Source of the DNA: Bactericera cockerelli
Lineage: Eukaryota > Arthropoda > Insecta > Hemiptera > Triozidae
Reading direction: 5' to 3'
NCBI GenBank assembly: GCA_024516035.1
Contig: JAMCCL010000111.1
Coordinates: 17,899 to 81,898 of the forward strand
DNA length: 64,000 bases
The notes beneath the pieces are model-generated. The model had not been told where the DNA came from. It did no database searches and was given only the letters and a program-made list of their open reading frames with translations. This document shows, piece by piece, positions 34,684-44,159 of the stretch (position 1 is the stretch's first letter; the number at the start of each line of letters is the position of its first letter). Made by a program: the position numbers and the translations under genes.

Positions 34684-34916
34684 CTAGCGGGCTGTCGCCC
34701 GCTTTGCGGGCCGAGGCATGGCCGTGAAAATAAAAATCCTTTTTCGCCAATGGCAGGTGTTGTAGTGGGAATTTCGAAAAATCCCGTCTTATTGCACATC
34801 TACGAGCTATAAGACAAAGCTACCTACCAAATTTCAGCTTCCTAGGACTTACCAGTTCGGAGAAACAGTGATAAATCAGTGAGTCAGTGATTGAAACTCT
34901 CTTTTATAAGTATAGA
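34684..34916 (-). mobile_element. Non-autonomous Helitron, full length (233 bp)
   Basis: Minus strand: flanking A, then TCTATACTTATAAAAGAGAG at the 5' end; GCGGGCGACAGCCCGC hairpin and CTAG at the 3' end; flanking T. These are the A-T insertion and TC...CTRR termini of Helitrons. It is homologous along its length to 29464-29701. Confidence 0.85.
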
Positions 34917-35029
34917 TGTACAATAATTAATGCAAATAAATTACAAAATTACAAATTACAAAAATATGAAGAGAAAAATACTTATACAAGAAACAGGGCC
35001 CGGTTATCTTGAGAGAGAAAAAATTGGTT

Positions 35030-35690
35030 CACATTAGAATTTGAATGCTGCAGTCTGAACAATGAACAAGAACATATGGGAAGTGAAATCTTGGGAGGGA
35101 TTAGGAAGGAAAAGGACAATATTGAGGATAAGAAACCAGACGACGAGAATACGAAAAATAGAGAATGAGAAGGGAATTGCTAGATGAGAAAGGACAATGA
35201 AATAACAAAATGGTGAAAAAAATTTAAAAAAAAGGAGAAAGAGAGAAAAGCGTTGAAAATTGAGAGCAAAATAAGAAAATCGTGAAAAACATAAGAAGAA
35301 AATAAAAGAGAGAGAAAAGAAGAGACATGGAAGGAATAAGGAGAAAAGGATTTGCTAGATAGAAAGAGAGAGCAAAATTAGAAAATTGTGTAAAATATAA
35401 GAAGAAAGAGGGAAAATAGGAAACAAAGACAGATAAGGGGCAAAATATATAAATAGAGCACAATAAGAAATGTTTGAAAAAGAAGAAGAAGAAACTAAAA
35501 GAGGAAAAGAAAGAGAGATAGATAGAAGAAAATAGGAGAGACAGGGAAGTAATAAAGGATTGCTAGATGAAAAGAGAGATTGAAATAAGAAAGTGGTGAA
35601 AATTATAAGAAGAAAGAGAGAAATAAAGAAAGAGAAAAGTATTGTTAAAATGGGAGGGAGAAGAGAGATAAATAGCGCAAAATAGGTATA
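35030..35690. repeat. Purine-rich degenerate tandem repeat
   Basis: The plus strand is almost entirely A and G. About three loose copies of a 170-210-bp unit share GATTGCTAGATGAAAAGAGA and TATAAGAAGAAAGAG. The antisense frames rich in F, L and S are artefacts. Confidence 0.8.
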
Positions 35691-36267
35691 TGGTATTTTT
35701 AACAGGAGGAAATCACAACAATAAGCAAATTAATTTTTATTCTTACATGCTTTTTGAGTTAATAACAGTAGCCATATTGGATAGTTTGTTATGAAAGTTT
35801 CTCCATGCGGAAACCAACTGAATTTCTTTTATTTGTGTAAAAAATATTTCAACTTTAGTTTTTCTGGTTGTTCGTCCATTATTATCATCACAAACATCAT
35901 CGTAATTATTTACATCATCGCACAATTGTTCGCCTATGTATGAGAGGCACTAATTGTTGCTAATGCAATAAATTAAGGCACCCAATTTGCCACCTTTACA
36001 AAAGACTGATTTTTCCTGTCTGCAATTTAATCTTTTTTAGGCAAGAGTGTTAATTTTTCAGTACTTGATGTTTATTTTAATTTGGCTTCCATACACATGG
36101 TCGATCATTAACGTAGGTAAAACCACTCAGTCTCAAAATAAACAGCAGTACGTCAAGTAGGTACTACACTCTGTTCTGAGGATTTTAGTGTTTTTGATTA
36201 ACAACTCTTCCAATTTATCTATTTGTATTCTATTTTGTGAGAACAATTTATAACTCTGCCTTTTCCA
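35691..36267. other. No gene seen
   Basis: AT-rich sequence without a recognised repeat or exon. Confidence 0.5.
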
Positions 36268-36395
36268 TCTGTAGTTGGCAGCGTGAATGGCACGTTGAAT
36301 ATATCAAAACACAAACAAACTCTAATTCGTGTTAATAAAGGCAGGGAATGGAAGGTTAAAACCCTCGTCGTGATATTACCATGCATTTGAAAAAC
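36268..36395 (+). repeat. Decayed SINE family C fragment
   Basis: GGCAGCGTGAATGGCACGTTGAATA is a diverged 5S-like head start, cut here for length; then GGGAATGGAAGGTTAAAACC and GTCGTGATATTACCATG match the shared tail. The middle is lost. Confidence 0.65.
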
Positions 36396-36655
36396 TCTAT
36401 CGTTAACTGTTCAGGAGGAATAGTTTCAGTTCTAATGTTGGCATGACTGATGTTACTGACAAATTTTGGTGCCTCAAGTAGGTTTGTGAGATGGCAAAGT
36501 GAAAGAAAAGTAAGACCGATAGATTATGCTGACGAAAAAAGCAGAATGTGTGAGTTTTCCAAGCTTGTGATGGCTCACAGCATTTTTCTGAATGATTCAA
36601 TGCAGAAATATGTAGTAATTGTAAAAACAGTTTGTTAACATCAATCTATACTATA

Positions 36656-36903
36656 TAGCCAGCGTCGATGGCATGTTGAATACACCGGTTCCCTTCAGAA
36701 CACCGAAGTTAAGCGACATCCAGCGAGGTTAAGACTTGGATGGGTGACCATTCAAATTCTAATTCTCGTGACGCTGGCTTTTCCCGGCCCCACTCAGGCT
36801 GGGTGAGGTCAATTTGAGTAGCAGGTTTGTGAGTTTCCTGCGAATGGAGGGTAAAACCCCCGTCGTGATATGACCATGGCAGTTGAAAGCGACGTTAAAC
36901 CCC

Positions 36904-36942
<39 letters not shown>
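36656..36942 (+). repeat. SINE family C, complete, with target-site duplication
   Basis: The 5S-like head (ACACCGAAGTTAAGCGACAT, CTTGGATGGGTGACC), shared tail and about 35-base poly(A) are intact. AATCTATACTATA flanks it at 36643-36655 and 36943-36955. This 13-bp duplication shows LINE-mediated insertion by target-primed reverse transcription. It is the best-preserved member in the window. Confidence 0.95.
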
Positions 36943-36947
<5 letters not shown>

Positions 36948-36955
36948 ATACTATA

Positions 36956-37172
36956 GAATCAGTCGATGGCGCGTTGAATGCACCGGTTCTCGTAGGACCA
37001 CTGAAGTTAAGCAACGTTCAGCGTGGTGATGACTTCGTGATGCTGGCATTCCTGCACAACCTGGGCTGGGTGAGGTTAATGTGGGTACCAGGTTTTTGAG
37101 TTTCCTACGATTGGAGGGTAACATCCCAGTCATGACCATGCAGTTGAAAGCGACGTTAATCCCAAATTAAAA
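36956..37172 (+). repeat. SINE family C, older copy
   Basis: TTGAATGCACCGGTTCTCG, CACTGAAGTTAAGCAACG, a shortened head, then GGGCTGGGTGAGGTTAATGT and a short poly(A). Its shared-tail block reads like family B, so it is intermediate between B and C. Confidence 0.85.
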
Positions 37173-37628
37173 AAAAACTGGTCTAAAATACAAAATTACT
37201 ATAGTTACAGGTAGATCATCCTCCTTTGCAAGAAAGAACTTTGAATTTGAGAAGTATGTACAATACCACCTACATATAAATATCTGAAATATGCTTACAA
37301 AATTAAATTGATAACATACGCGAAGTTAGAAGTTATCAAGTTCTGATGAGTTAAAAGTTTGAAGAAGAAAGTTATCAGAACGGAGTATACTGAAACTTCA
37401 TGCGAGAAATTCTTGGAATCAGCAGTAAATTGAGTGAAAAAGTTTTTAATGAGAAAAAAAATCCTGGAAATGCTGTGGAAAAATGACACCTTTTGATCCA
37501 TCGCAAGTTTCAAGTCTGCCTTTGAAACGTTGAAGTTTCAATTTAAATACATGTTTTCAACACCAAAGAACTCTCTATTTTACGAGCACAATAGTTTTTT
37601 TCTTTGTATTCTATCTTGAACAGCACGT
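37173..37628. other. No gene seen
   Basis: AT-rich sequence, no recognised exon or repeat. Confidence 0.5.
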
Positions 37629-37862
37629 GTACATAATGTTCCTTCTGTCTTCTTTATTGAGTCTTGCCATCTGGTTGCTGGACGCCCTCGATTTCTTCTT
37701 CCATCTCTGGCAAACCTTTCTCGAACAGGTTTGGTCCATTTCTCTGGTGACATCCTGGCTACATGACCTGCACAATTCTATTTTTTCTTCAACAAATCTT
37801 TGCCAACATCCCTTCTGTGTGTTTTACTTCGTATGTCTTTGTTTTTTAATTTTGAAAAGTAT
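37629..37862 (-). pseudogene. LINE 3' coding fragment (RTE-like endonuclease/RT C-terminus)
   Basis: The minus strand reads KLKNKDIRSKTHRRDVGKDL, an in-frame stop, then AGHVARMSPEKWTKPV and RNRGRPATRWQDSIKK. The GHVARM and GRP-TRW-D-IKK motifs are typical of the C-terminal end of RTE-like LINE proteins. The stop and truncation make it non-functional. Family F/E-type SINE sequence begins four bases to its right. Confidence 0.8.
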
Positions 37863-37865
37863 ACT

Positions 37866-38045
37866 CAGTGTCCCGGTAGCTTAGTGGTGTTAAGTCGTCT
37901 GTTTGGTAATCCAGAGGTCGCGGGTTCGAAACTTTAGCCGGGACATGACAAGTTATCCTCCCATTGCTTATTGCTGGAATAATGGGAATCATTAGACTGA
38001 ATCGGCCAGTATGAATATTGAATAAGGCGATATTATTATGACTAG
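37866..38045 (+). repeat. SINE family E, complete copy
   Basis: tRNA-like head with CGGTAGCTTAGTGGT and GGGTTCGAAACTTTAGCC. The body has GACAAGTTATCCTCCCATT, then GGAATAATGGGAATCATTAG, and an ATTATTATG tail. The head ends CCCGGTAG...CCGGGA nearly pair, yet the insertion of a T in the D arm and the long tail argue for a SINE. Confidence 0.75.
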
Positions 38046-38773
38046 GTATAAAATTGAAGGAAAAAAAACAGTAGTTCAGCCAGATAAATGATCTAGTGGC
38101 AAAGTCTCGCATTCAGACAGGTCTAACAGAAAATAAAAATGTCTGAGAGGCTTCGATTAACAGGAGCATTAAAACAAAAGGCAAACTATTCTCGGTATTT
38201 TACAATTTTATGGCACACCATTAAATTTCACTTTGGCATAAAATTATAATGTGATGCCTCCTCGTTATCGCCTCTGTGGAACTATAAATTCTGCAGACCT
38301 AGTCTCGTAGCTTTAGGCTGGGCTGTTTGTCACTTTCCAGAATAATAACAAAAGAGAATGCCAAAGGTTTGGCAACAACCTCTTCAAGGTATTAGAAGGG
38401 GAGGAGGGATGAAATTTTTTTCAGACAGGTGACTGCATATAATTTTAGTATGAAAGGGGGGGCAGCGACCCCCCTTTGCCCCCCTGCTCCTACTACGCCC
38501 ATGGAATTATCAGCACACTTGGATCAGGCTTTGTTTATTATTATTGTAAATTGTAAAACGCTCATTGTATAAAAATGTAAAAAAGATAATTTTTTTATAA
38601 AAATAATAATAAAAGATTAGGATTCTCGTATAACATTTTGCTAGAATTGGTACTTGTGTTAATCACTTTGATTGAAGCTAAACATCCCGTCGCAAAGAAA
38701 AACTGACTTAAAAATGCAAAAGTAAAATGTTCATATTTTCTCAACACAGAGATGTAGAAAACAACTTACTGTT
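38046..38773. other. No gene seen
   Basis: AT-rich DNA; a GGGGGG-containing stretch near 38455-38480 and A/T runs near 38580-38625. No exon recognised. Confidence 0.5.
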
Positions 38774-38776
38774 TAA

Positions 38777-39764
38777 GGCGGGTCGTACACTGAAGAAACG
38801 CGTTTCACGAAACGCATTTCTTGAAACGTGAAATTTGGATTTCACAAAACCGATAGATTGAAATACACAGAGGCGCGTACACTGGGTTACAAGAAACTAC
38901 AGTTTCTAGAAATGCATGAAACGCGTTTCGTTGAAACCGAAATATTTGGTTTCGTGTGATTCAGTTTCGTGTGATCTCTCGGTGATAATTAATTAATAGT
39001 ATTTAATAGACCGTAGAGGTTATTATTATTTTGCCAGCCTCTGTGGCGTAACGGTTGTGACTACTGCCCGTAGTCCAGAGATCCTGAATTCGATCCCCGG
39101 TCGGAGCAGACTTTTCGCACAGAAAATTCTGTTCCCTCCAAACACGTGAGGCTGGCAATTCCGGCCCTACCCAGGCTGCGTGAGGTTAATGTGGGTAGCT
39201 GGTACGATTCCCAGAGAATGGAGGGTAAAACCTCCGTCCTAATCCAGGACGTTAAATTAAGTAGAATCGTTGGCGTTAGGAAGGGCATCCAGCCGTAAAA
39301 ATGTGCCAAAACCAACCAACCTCAACCATGAGTTTGAACAACGCCGACCCTGCTTAAGCGGGATAAGACAGAGTAAAAGAATAGGAGAGGTTATTATTAT
39401 TTTATTGTTTTTTTTTTTCTACTCACAAAAAAATGGACTTTCAAGTGAATCTGGTAGAGGCTGTAGAAAAGTATCCCTGCCTATATAATTAGAAGTTGAA
39501 AGAATATTCTAACAGGGACATTGTCCAAAGTAAATGGGAGATGGTGGCGCAAGAAGTGAACAGTACAGATTAGTATTTTTCAAAGGTTTCTTATTTATTT
39601 ATTTTCCATGTAGGTAGACAATATCATCTTCATCGGATGACATGAAGAACGAAACTGAACTAAAAAAGTTTCACCAATGTGCGCGGTCTAGTGAAATGTG
39701 TTTCGTGAAATCCGTTGCATGAAATACGTTTCACGAAACGCGCTTCTTCAGTGTACGACCTGCC
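38777..39764. mobile_element. PIF/Harbinger-like non-autonomous transposon with nested SINE
   Basis: The left end GGCGGGTCGTACACTGAAGA faces a right end that is its reverse complement with a single change in the first 20 bases. TAA flanks both ends (38774-38776, 39765-39767), the 3-bp TWA duplication of PIF/Harbinger. Inside both ends are repeated GAAACGCGTTTC-type motifs, likely subterminal transposase sites. There is no transposase gene. A family B SINE lies at 39033-39398, so the element itself was about 620 bp. Confidence 0.75.
39033..39398 (+). repeat. SINE family B, long copy with LINE-like tail
   Basis: Head (GTGGCGTAACGGTTGTGACT, GAATTCGATCCCCGG) and shared domain match 9121-9357. 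It then continues for 150 bases to CCTGCTTAAGCGGGATAAGA and CAGAGTA. That terminal stretch also ends the RTE-like LINE fragment at 44160-44460. Confidence 0.88.
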
Positions 39765-39916
39765 TAATGTCTCAACTTATATTTGACGAACTATGCTACA
39801 GTTGCAAGTCCTAGTAGAACCTAAGAACTATGTAGGACTGTAGGTATGTTTAGCGAATTTTGTTAACTTGCTGAAGAAAGAAAGTACATTGAACAGAAGG
39901 CGCAGTGAGGACAATC

Positions 39917-40317
39917 TTTTTATTATTAGTAGTATTACATTTTTTAAATTATTTATTAATAGGACATGATTATGTACAATCAAGTAATTATAAAAATAAA
40001 AATACAAAATTTAGAACAGTATAAACAAGAAAAGAAAAGATAAACAACATAATTATATAAACAAATGTCCTAACCAAAGGGTGCGGGGCGGGAATATTCC
40101 TATGACAATTTCTTCCGCCCAACCCTTAATCTTAAGAATTATAAATAGAAAGCAATATCATAGGATGACATGAATAAAAAGAGAGCTAGTTATTTGTTTT
40201 ATTATGTCCCCGGTATCCGAAGTACATGGAAAAACTCCGACCCCGCCGGGATTCGAACCCAGACCATTTGGAATGCAAGCCGCGCTTGCTACCGCTAGGC
40301 CAAAGTGACTACTGGAT
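39917..40317 (-). repeat. SINE family D, complete copy
   Basis: In antisense the head has GGGTTCGAATCCCGGCGGGG and CCTAGCGGTAGCAAGC. The body has the GGCGGAAGAAATTGTCATAG block and the element ends in ATAATA-rich sequence. Good counterpart of 11449-11868. Confidence 0.85.
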
Positions 40318-40478
40318 GGCATTAATAAAATCTTCTTTTAAATTGTTACAGGTTCAAAAATAAGTGTTGTATCCTCCAAGGCCTCTTCTACAAGTCTCAA
40401 GAGGACCACTATTCATGAGGTTGCTTTCCATTAAGCCGTCAGCTCACCAGTGATTGTCTTCCGTCCGAACTAACCAAT

Positions 40479-40542
40479 ATGGCCACCATGAGATTCAGTT
40501 ATTTCTGTTCGGTGATGGTTTTCAGTGTGCTTGTTCCCTTAG
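40479..40542 (+). CDS. Lac: Lachesin, exon 1 (signal peptide)
   Basis: ATG at 40479 opens 21 codons and one base before a consensus donor (GTAAGT at 40543). The peptide MATMRFSYFCSVMVFSVLVP is a short, hydrophobic signal sequence. Joined to exon 2 it restores GASQRTPTISYI without a gap in frame (phase 1). A second in-frame ATG lies at codon 4, so the start could be there. Lachesin is a secreted or membrane-linked immunoglobulin-superfamily adhesion protein of insect neurons and septate junctions in the tracheal epithelium. Confidence 0.8.
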
Positions 40543-41444
40543 GTAAGTTTAACTGTCTGTATATTATATGATTTTATACACTCAATACAATACTGTTGGC
40601 ATAATGGGACTACTTGTCTCTTGAAGCGTTCGGGGTATGATGGTCGCCAGCCATTAAAACCTTGGGAAAACTGCAAGCTAGCATGGCTTGTTAAGGTTGA
40701 CTAGACCGTTTTCAGTTTATAGTCCTCTAGCAAGACACTGGTATTCTCCCTGTTTAACGTCGCCCCGCCAGCCAGTTCTATATCTCTTGCTAGAATGAGA
40801 CTAAAAACTTTTTTTTTAATATTATTTTTTTTGTATGGTTTGATGACCGGATCAACCTACAAAGAGTTCGGGTCATTAGGAGAAATTTTCAGTAACCTTG
40901 AATGAATCTTTATATTACAAAATATATGGAAATATTGTTAACACGTTGAACACCATGAAATCCACCGGTGGGTACCATGGTGTTTTCCTGATGTCCCGTA
41001 AAAGTAACCGGTGGGTTTCATCCACATTTTTCAGAGCACACAATGATAATCACTCAGTCATGAAACCCACCGGTGACCTTAAGGAAACATAATTAAAAAT
41101 CCCGATTTTGTCCCATGTACTTGGGAAAAACCTGGAAAGAAGCCTCGGTGTTTATGTTTAACGTGTTAAAAAAACTATCTGTGACGACATAACTGTTTTA
41201 ACGAGTGACATACCTGTTAACTCATGGATAAAATGAATGAGTGAATTAAGATCAAATCAGTTGATCAGTCTCGTGTTTATGCATGATATCAGATTGATTT
41301 TGATTTTATAAAGTTGTCCGCGACTGTCCCAAACTATTCTTTCATAATATTTTTCATTACGTGAGAGATAGGCACAGATACCAATATCACGTCAGTTTGA
41401 GGATTGTATGGACGCACAGACACAATATATAGGCTCTTGTATTG
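40543..41444 (+). other. Lachesin intron 1, left part
   Basis: AT-rich intron sequence. A piece of family E tail (TTGGCATAATGGGACTAC) lies near 40597. Two short segments around 40963 and 41062 repeat GAAA(T/C)CCACCGGTG. I see no other exon. Confidence 0.6.
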
Positions 41445-41590
41445 TCCATAAAATATGTACCATTGTACCTATATTAATTTTTTATCATGTTTATGTTGAT
41501 CACTTTCGTGATATCACAACTACTCAAACTTTCTAAATCTACGCTGAAACCGTGACTTGAACCACCGACCTCCAAGTTACAAGTCCGCCA
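41445..41590 (-). repeat. SINE family F copy
   Basis: Antisense match to 47972-48105: CTTTCGTGATATCACAACTA in the body and a tRNA-like head with GACTTGAACCACCGACCTCC. It abuts the family A copy that follows, head to head. Confidence 0.7.
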
Positions 41591-41790
41591 CCCTATCGAT
41601 CGTCTGGTAATTCAGGTGGTGTAGGGATCTGTTGGTTCGAATCTCACCCAGTGCACATTTTTTTCCTGATTCATTTGAGTTTGTGACCACATAATAATAA
41701 GACTCTGAGGGTAAGGTGCTAGAAAATGCTCTGAGCATTAACCTCGCCTCGTGGTTACCTTCCACTAAAGACTGTTATTATTATGGGAGT
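41591..41790 (+). repeat. SINE family A copy
   Basis: CTGGTAATTCAGGTGGTGTA, GGTTCGAATCTCACCCAGTG, GAGTTTGTGACCACATAATA, GAAAATGCTCTGAGCATTAA and an ATTATTATG tail follow the family layout. The very 5' end of the head is replaced by the family F head. Confidence 0.85.
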
Positions 41791-41964
41791 GTTTCTCATT
41801 TATTTAAATGGTACAAAGTATTTTATCCATGGGCTTAACAGCAAACATAGATAAATATCAGGTTGAGGTTGGAGGAGGAGGAGGAGGAGGAGGAGGAGGA
41901 GGAGTGAATCTTCAGAAGCTTAGAGCTTTTCTCACAATTCTGCAAGTTTCAAGGAGGACATTCT

Positions 41965-42175
41965 GCTGAATCTTCGATAGGAAGAGATTGCCATAGGCAA
42001 TAACCCCGCCCTTTAGTTAGGACATATATTATGTTTTCAAATGTATTTTCTATTCTTTTTCATTTTTATTGTATATATTGTTTTTTTTTCATTTTTTCAC
42101 TGTTAAAATTATTATTCATAAGTACATAATGTCCTTTTGTATCTAATAAAGAATTGTATAATAATAATAATATGA
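41965..42175 (+). repeat. SINE family D, 3' part
   Basis: GATTGCCATAGGCAATAACC, CTTTAGTTAGGACATA and an ATAATAATAAT tail match the body of 11449-11868 in the opposite orientation. The tRNA-like head is missing. A (GGA)n run lies at 41873-41904. Confidence 0.75.
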
Positions 42176-42182
42176 ATCAAAC

Positions 42183-42550
42183 AACTTCAGGAGACTTGAT
42201 CTTCGGATCCGCTCCTGAAGTTACAACACCAGGAGACTTGATCATATCGCCGCTGCAAACACAAACTGTCGTATCTGCAAATTTTCAGGAAGCGCACATA
42301 GTAGTTTGAAACATCCTTTTTCACGTCACGAACTGTCGTATCTGTATCTCAACTCCTTCCCAAAGTATTCAAGTTTTAAGGTTAGTCGTATGTGAGTTTC
42401 AAAGATTCTCAGCAAGCACGAACCACTATGTGCGCTTCTTAACTGAAAATGGCAAAATTTGCAGATACGACAGTTTGTGTTTGCAGCGGCGATATGATCC
42501 GCTCCTGGTGTAATACCCTTTGGAAGGTAATAATTACCTTCCAAAGGAGA
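42183..42550. repeat. Cluster of palindromes upstream of lachesin exon 2
   Basis: Arms at about 42218-42308 and 42420-42516 are inverted copies (ATCATATCGCCGCTGCAAAC, CAAACTGTCGTATCTGCAAA), a MITE-like structure of about 300 bp. It is flanked on the left by a CAACTTCAGGAG hairpin and on the right by a perfect 15-bp-stem palindrome at 42517-42547 (CCTTTGGAAGGTAAT). Confidence 0.8.
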
Positions 42551-42638
42551 GAAAGTGGAAAATAATAATAATAATAGGATGTAGGATGCTTTTTATTATT
42601 ATTATTATTAACAAAAATATTCCCCCTCCTCCGCCAGG

Positions 42639-42879
42639 CGCGTCCCAGCGCACCCCCACCATCTCCTACATCTCCCAGGAGCAGATCAAGGACATCGCCG
42701 AGAGGGCAGAGCTTAAGTGCAGCGTCCAGTATTCGGACGAGTACCCGGTCATCTGGATGAAGATGGACACGGCGAAGAAAATGGAGCCCCTGCCCATCTC
42801 CATGAGTGGGTCCCTGATTGTGCACGACTCCCGCTTCAAGCTGACGGTGGTGCCTGAGACCTCCACGTATATGCTCACG
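42639..42879 (+). CDS. Lac: Lachesin, exon 2 (first Ig domain, N-terminal half)
   Basis: A pyrimidine-rich acceptor ending CTCCTCCGCCAG precedes 42639, and a donor GTAAGC follows 42879 (phase 2). The 80 residues include RTPTISYISQEQIKDIAERA, LKCSVQY (the first Ig cysteine), PVIWMKMD (core tryptophan) and the strand motif RFKLTVVPETSTYMLT. This is the opening of the first Ig V-type domain of lachesin. The partner cysteine and the remaining domains must be on later exons. I did not find them between 42880 and 64000. The exon is GC-rich against AT-rich flanks. Confidence 0.88.
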
Positions 42880-42908
42880 GTAAGCACGGTCACAAGAACA
42901 GTCTTTAA

Positions 42909-43190
42909 CACATTGTGTGCCACGTCGCTCATATTGAGAGACAGTCTGGTATTGTGAGAGGCCGCGTCTCTCATATTGAGCGACACTAGATCACACTTTG
43001 AAGAATTGTCTTTCAATAAAAGAAAAAAATACTGTAACGTAAATAGAAAGTAGGTGTCTCTCAATATGAGCGACGTGGCCCCATATAAAAGACAAACTTT
43101 CGGGGGGCCTCGTCTCTCACATTTAGAAACAATCTTTTGTATTGTGACTCCTGGGGATAAACATGATTTTGGGACTTGGCACACAATGTG
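42909..43190. mobile_element. piggyBac-like MITE with TTAA duplications
   Basis: CACATTGTGTGCC at the left end is the exact reverse complement of the right end. TTAA flanks both sides (42905-42908 and 43191-43194), the piggyBac target signature. Subterminal repeats GCTCATATTGAGAGAC/GTCTCTCAATATGAGC lie inside. At 282 bp it has no transposase. It sits 26 bases after the lachesin exon 2 donor. Confidence 0.85.
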
Positions 43191-43298
43191 TTAAGGTCCA
43201 GTGCATGTACCACATGCATTGTTTTGTTTGCTCATCAGGTCCAGCTGTTTCGGAAAGAAACGAAGCGCTACGGTCCAGTTTGTAGACGATTTCCATGT

Positions 43299-43729
43299 GA
43301 TGCAAAGGCTAGATGGAAATCGATCTTCTTTTTCTTTTATTAATTATGTTTACAGCTGTTGCTAGAAGAATTAAACGTACGAATATATGCTCACGGTAAG
43401 AACTGGCTGACGCAAAGGCCAGATGGAAATTGGTTTTCTTTATTCTTTTATTATGCAAATAAAATTACAAATTACAAAATTACAAATTAATTATGTTTAC
43501 ACCTGTTGCTAGAAGAATTAAACGTACGAGTAAATGCCCACGGTAAGCACTGGCTGACGCAAAGGCCAGATGGAGATTGGTTTTCTTTATTCTTTTATTA
43601 ATTATGTTTACACCTGTTGCTAGAAGAATTAAACGTACAAGTATATGCTCACGGTAAGAACCCGCTGACGCAAAGGTCAGATGGACATTGATCTTTTTTT
43701 CTTTTTTACTTTGTTTACACCTGTTAAAA
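43299..43729 (+). repeat. Tandem duplications carrying copies of the exon 2 splice donor
   Basis: Four units of about 110 bp (one enlarged by a short AAATTACA repeat) start GACGCAAAGG(C/T)CAGATGG. Three end with ATATGCTCACGGTAAG or close variants, as at the true exon 2 junction (42869-42884). They thus create decoy donors in the intron near 43393, 43533 and 43650. Confidence 0.85.
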
Positions 43730-43771
43730 AGAAAAGAACTGGTTATTTGTGTTATTATGTCACAATTATCA

Positions 43772-44020
43772 GTGGGTATCATCGACATTACGAGAACTAA
43801 TGCTAATGCGTCATATTCCAGTATTTATCTCGTAATGCCGCCAATGGTCGTTGCCCACTCTACAACTACCCCAATTGTCCTCACGAGGTTAGGGTAGGCA
43901 TGGGTAGCATCGACATTACGAGAACTAATGCTAATGCGTCATATTCCAGTATTTATCTCGTAATGCCGCCACTGGTCGTTGCCCACTATACAACTACCCC
44001 AAATGCACGAGGTTAGGGTA
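43772..44020. repeat. MITE with CATTACGAGA ends, tandem pair
   Basis: Two nearly identical 130-bp copies, each with CATCGACATTACGAGAACTA at the left and TCTCGTAATGCCGCC at the right. They are related to 11877-12020. Confidence 0.85.
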
Positions 44021-44135
44021 GGCCCCGATATCCAAAGTACAGAGCCGAAAAAATTCCGACCCTGCCGGGATTCAAACCATGGTCACCTGGAGTGCATGCC
44101 GAGCATGCTGCCGCTAGGTCAAGTGACTATTTTTA
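44021..44135 (-). repeat. SINE family D head fragment
   Basis: Antisense CCGACCCTGCCGGGATTCAA and CCGCTAGGTCAAGTGACTA match the tRNA-like head of family D. The body is replaced by the MITE pair to its left. Confidence 0.7.
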
Positions 44136-44159
44136 CACCTGTTAAGCTAGAAACATTCT

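Noticed and set aside
33148..35463. Lysine/arginine/glutamate-rich or Phe/Ser-rich short frames in purine tracts
   Set aside because: Composition artefacts of A+G-rich DNA.
36656..36780. A genuine 5S rRNA gene
   Set aside because: The head resembles 5S rRNA but differs at many sites, is followed by a SINE body and poly(A), and is flanked by a 13-bp target duplication.
42439..43184. Antisense frames over and after lachesin exon 2
   Set aside because: One mirrors the GC-rich exon; the other runs over the piggyBac-like MITE with its inverted repeats. No domains.
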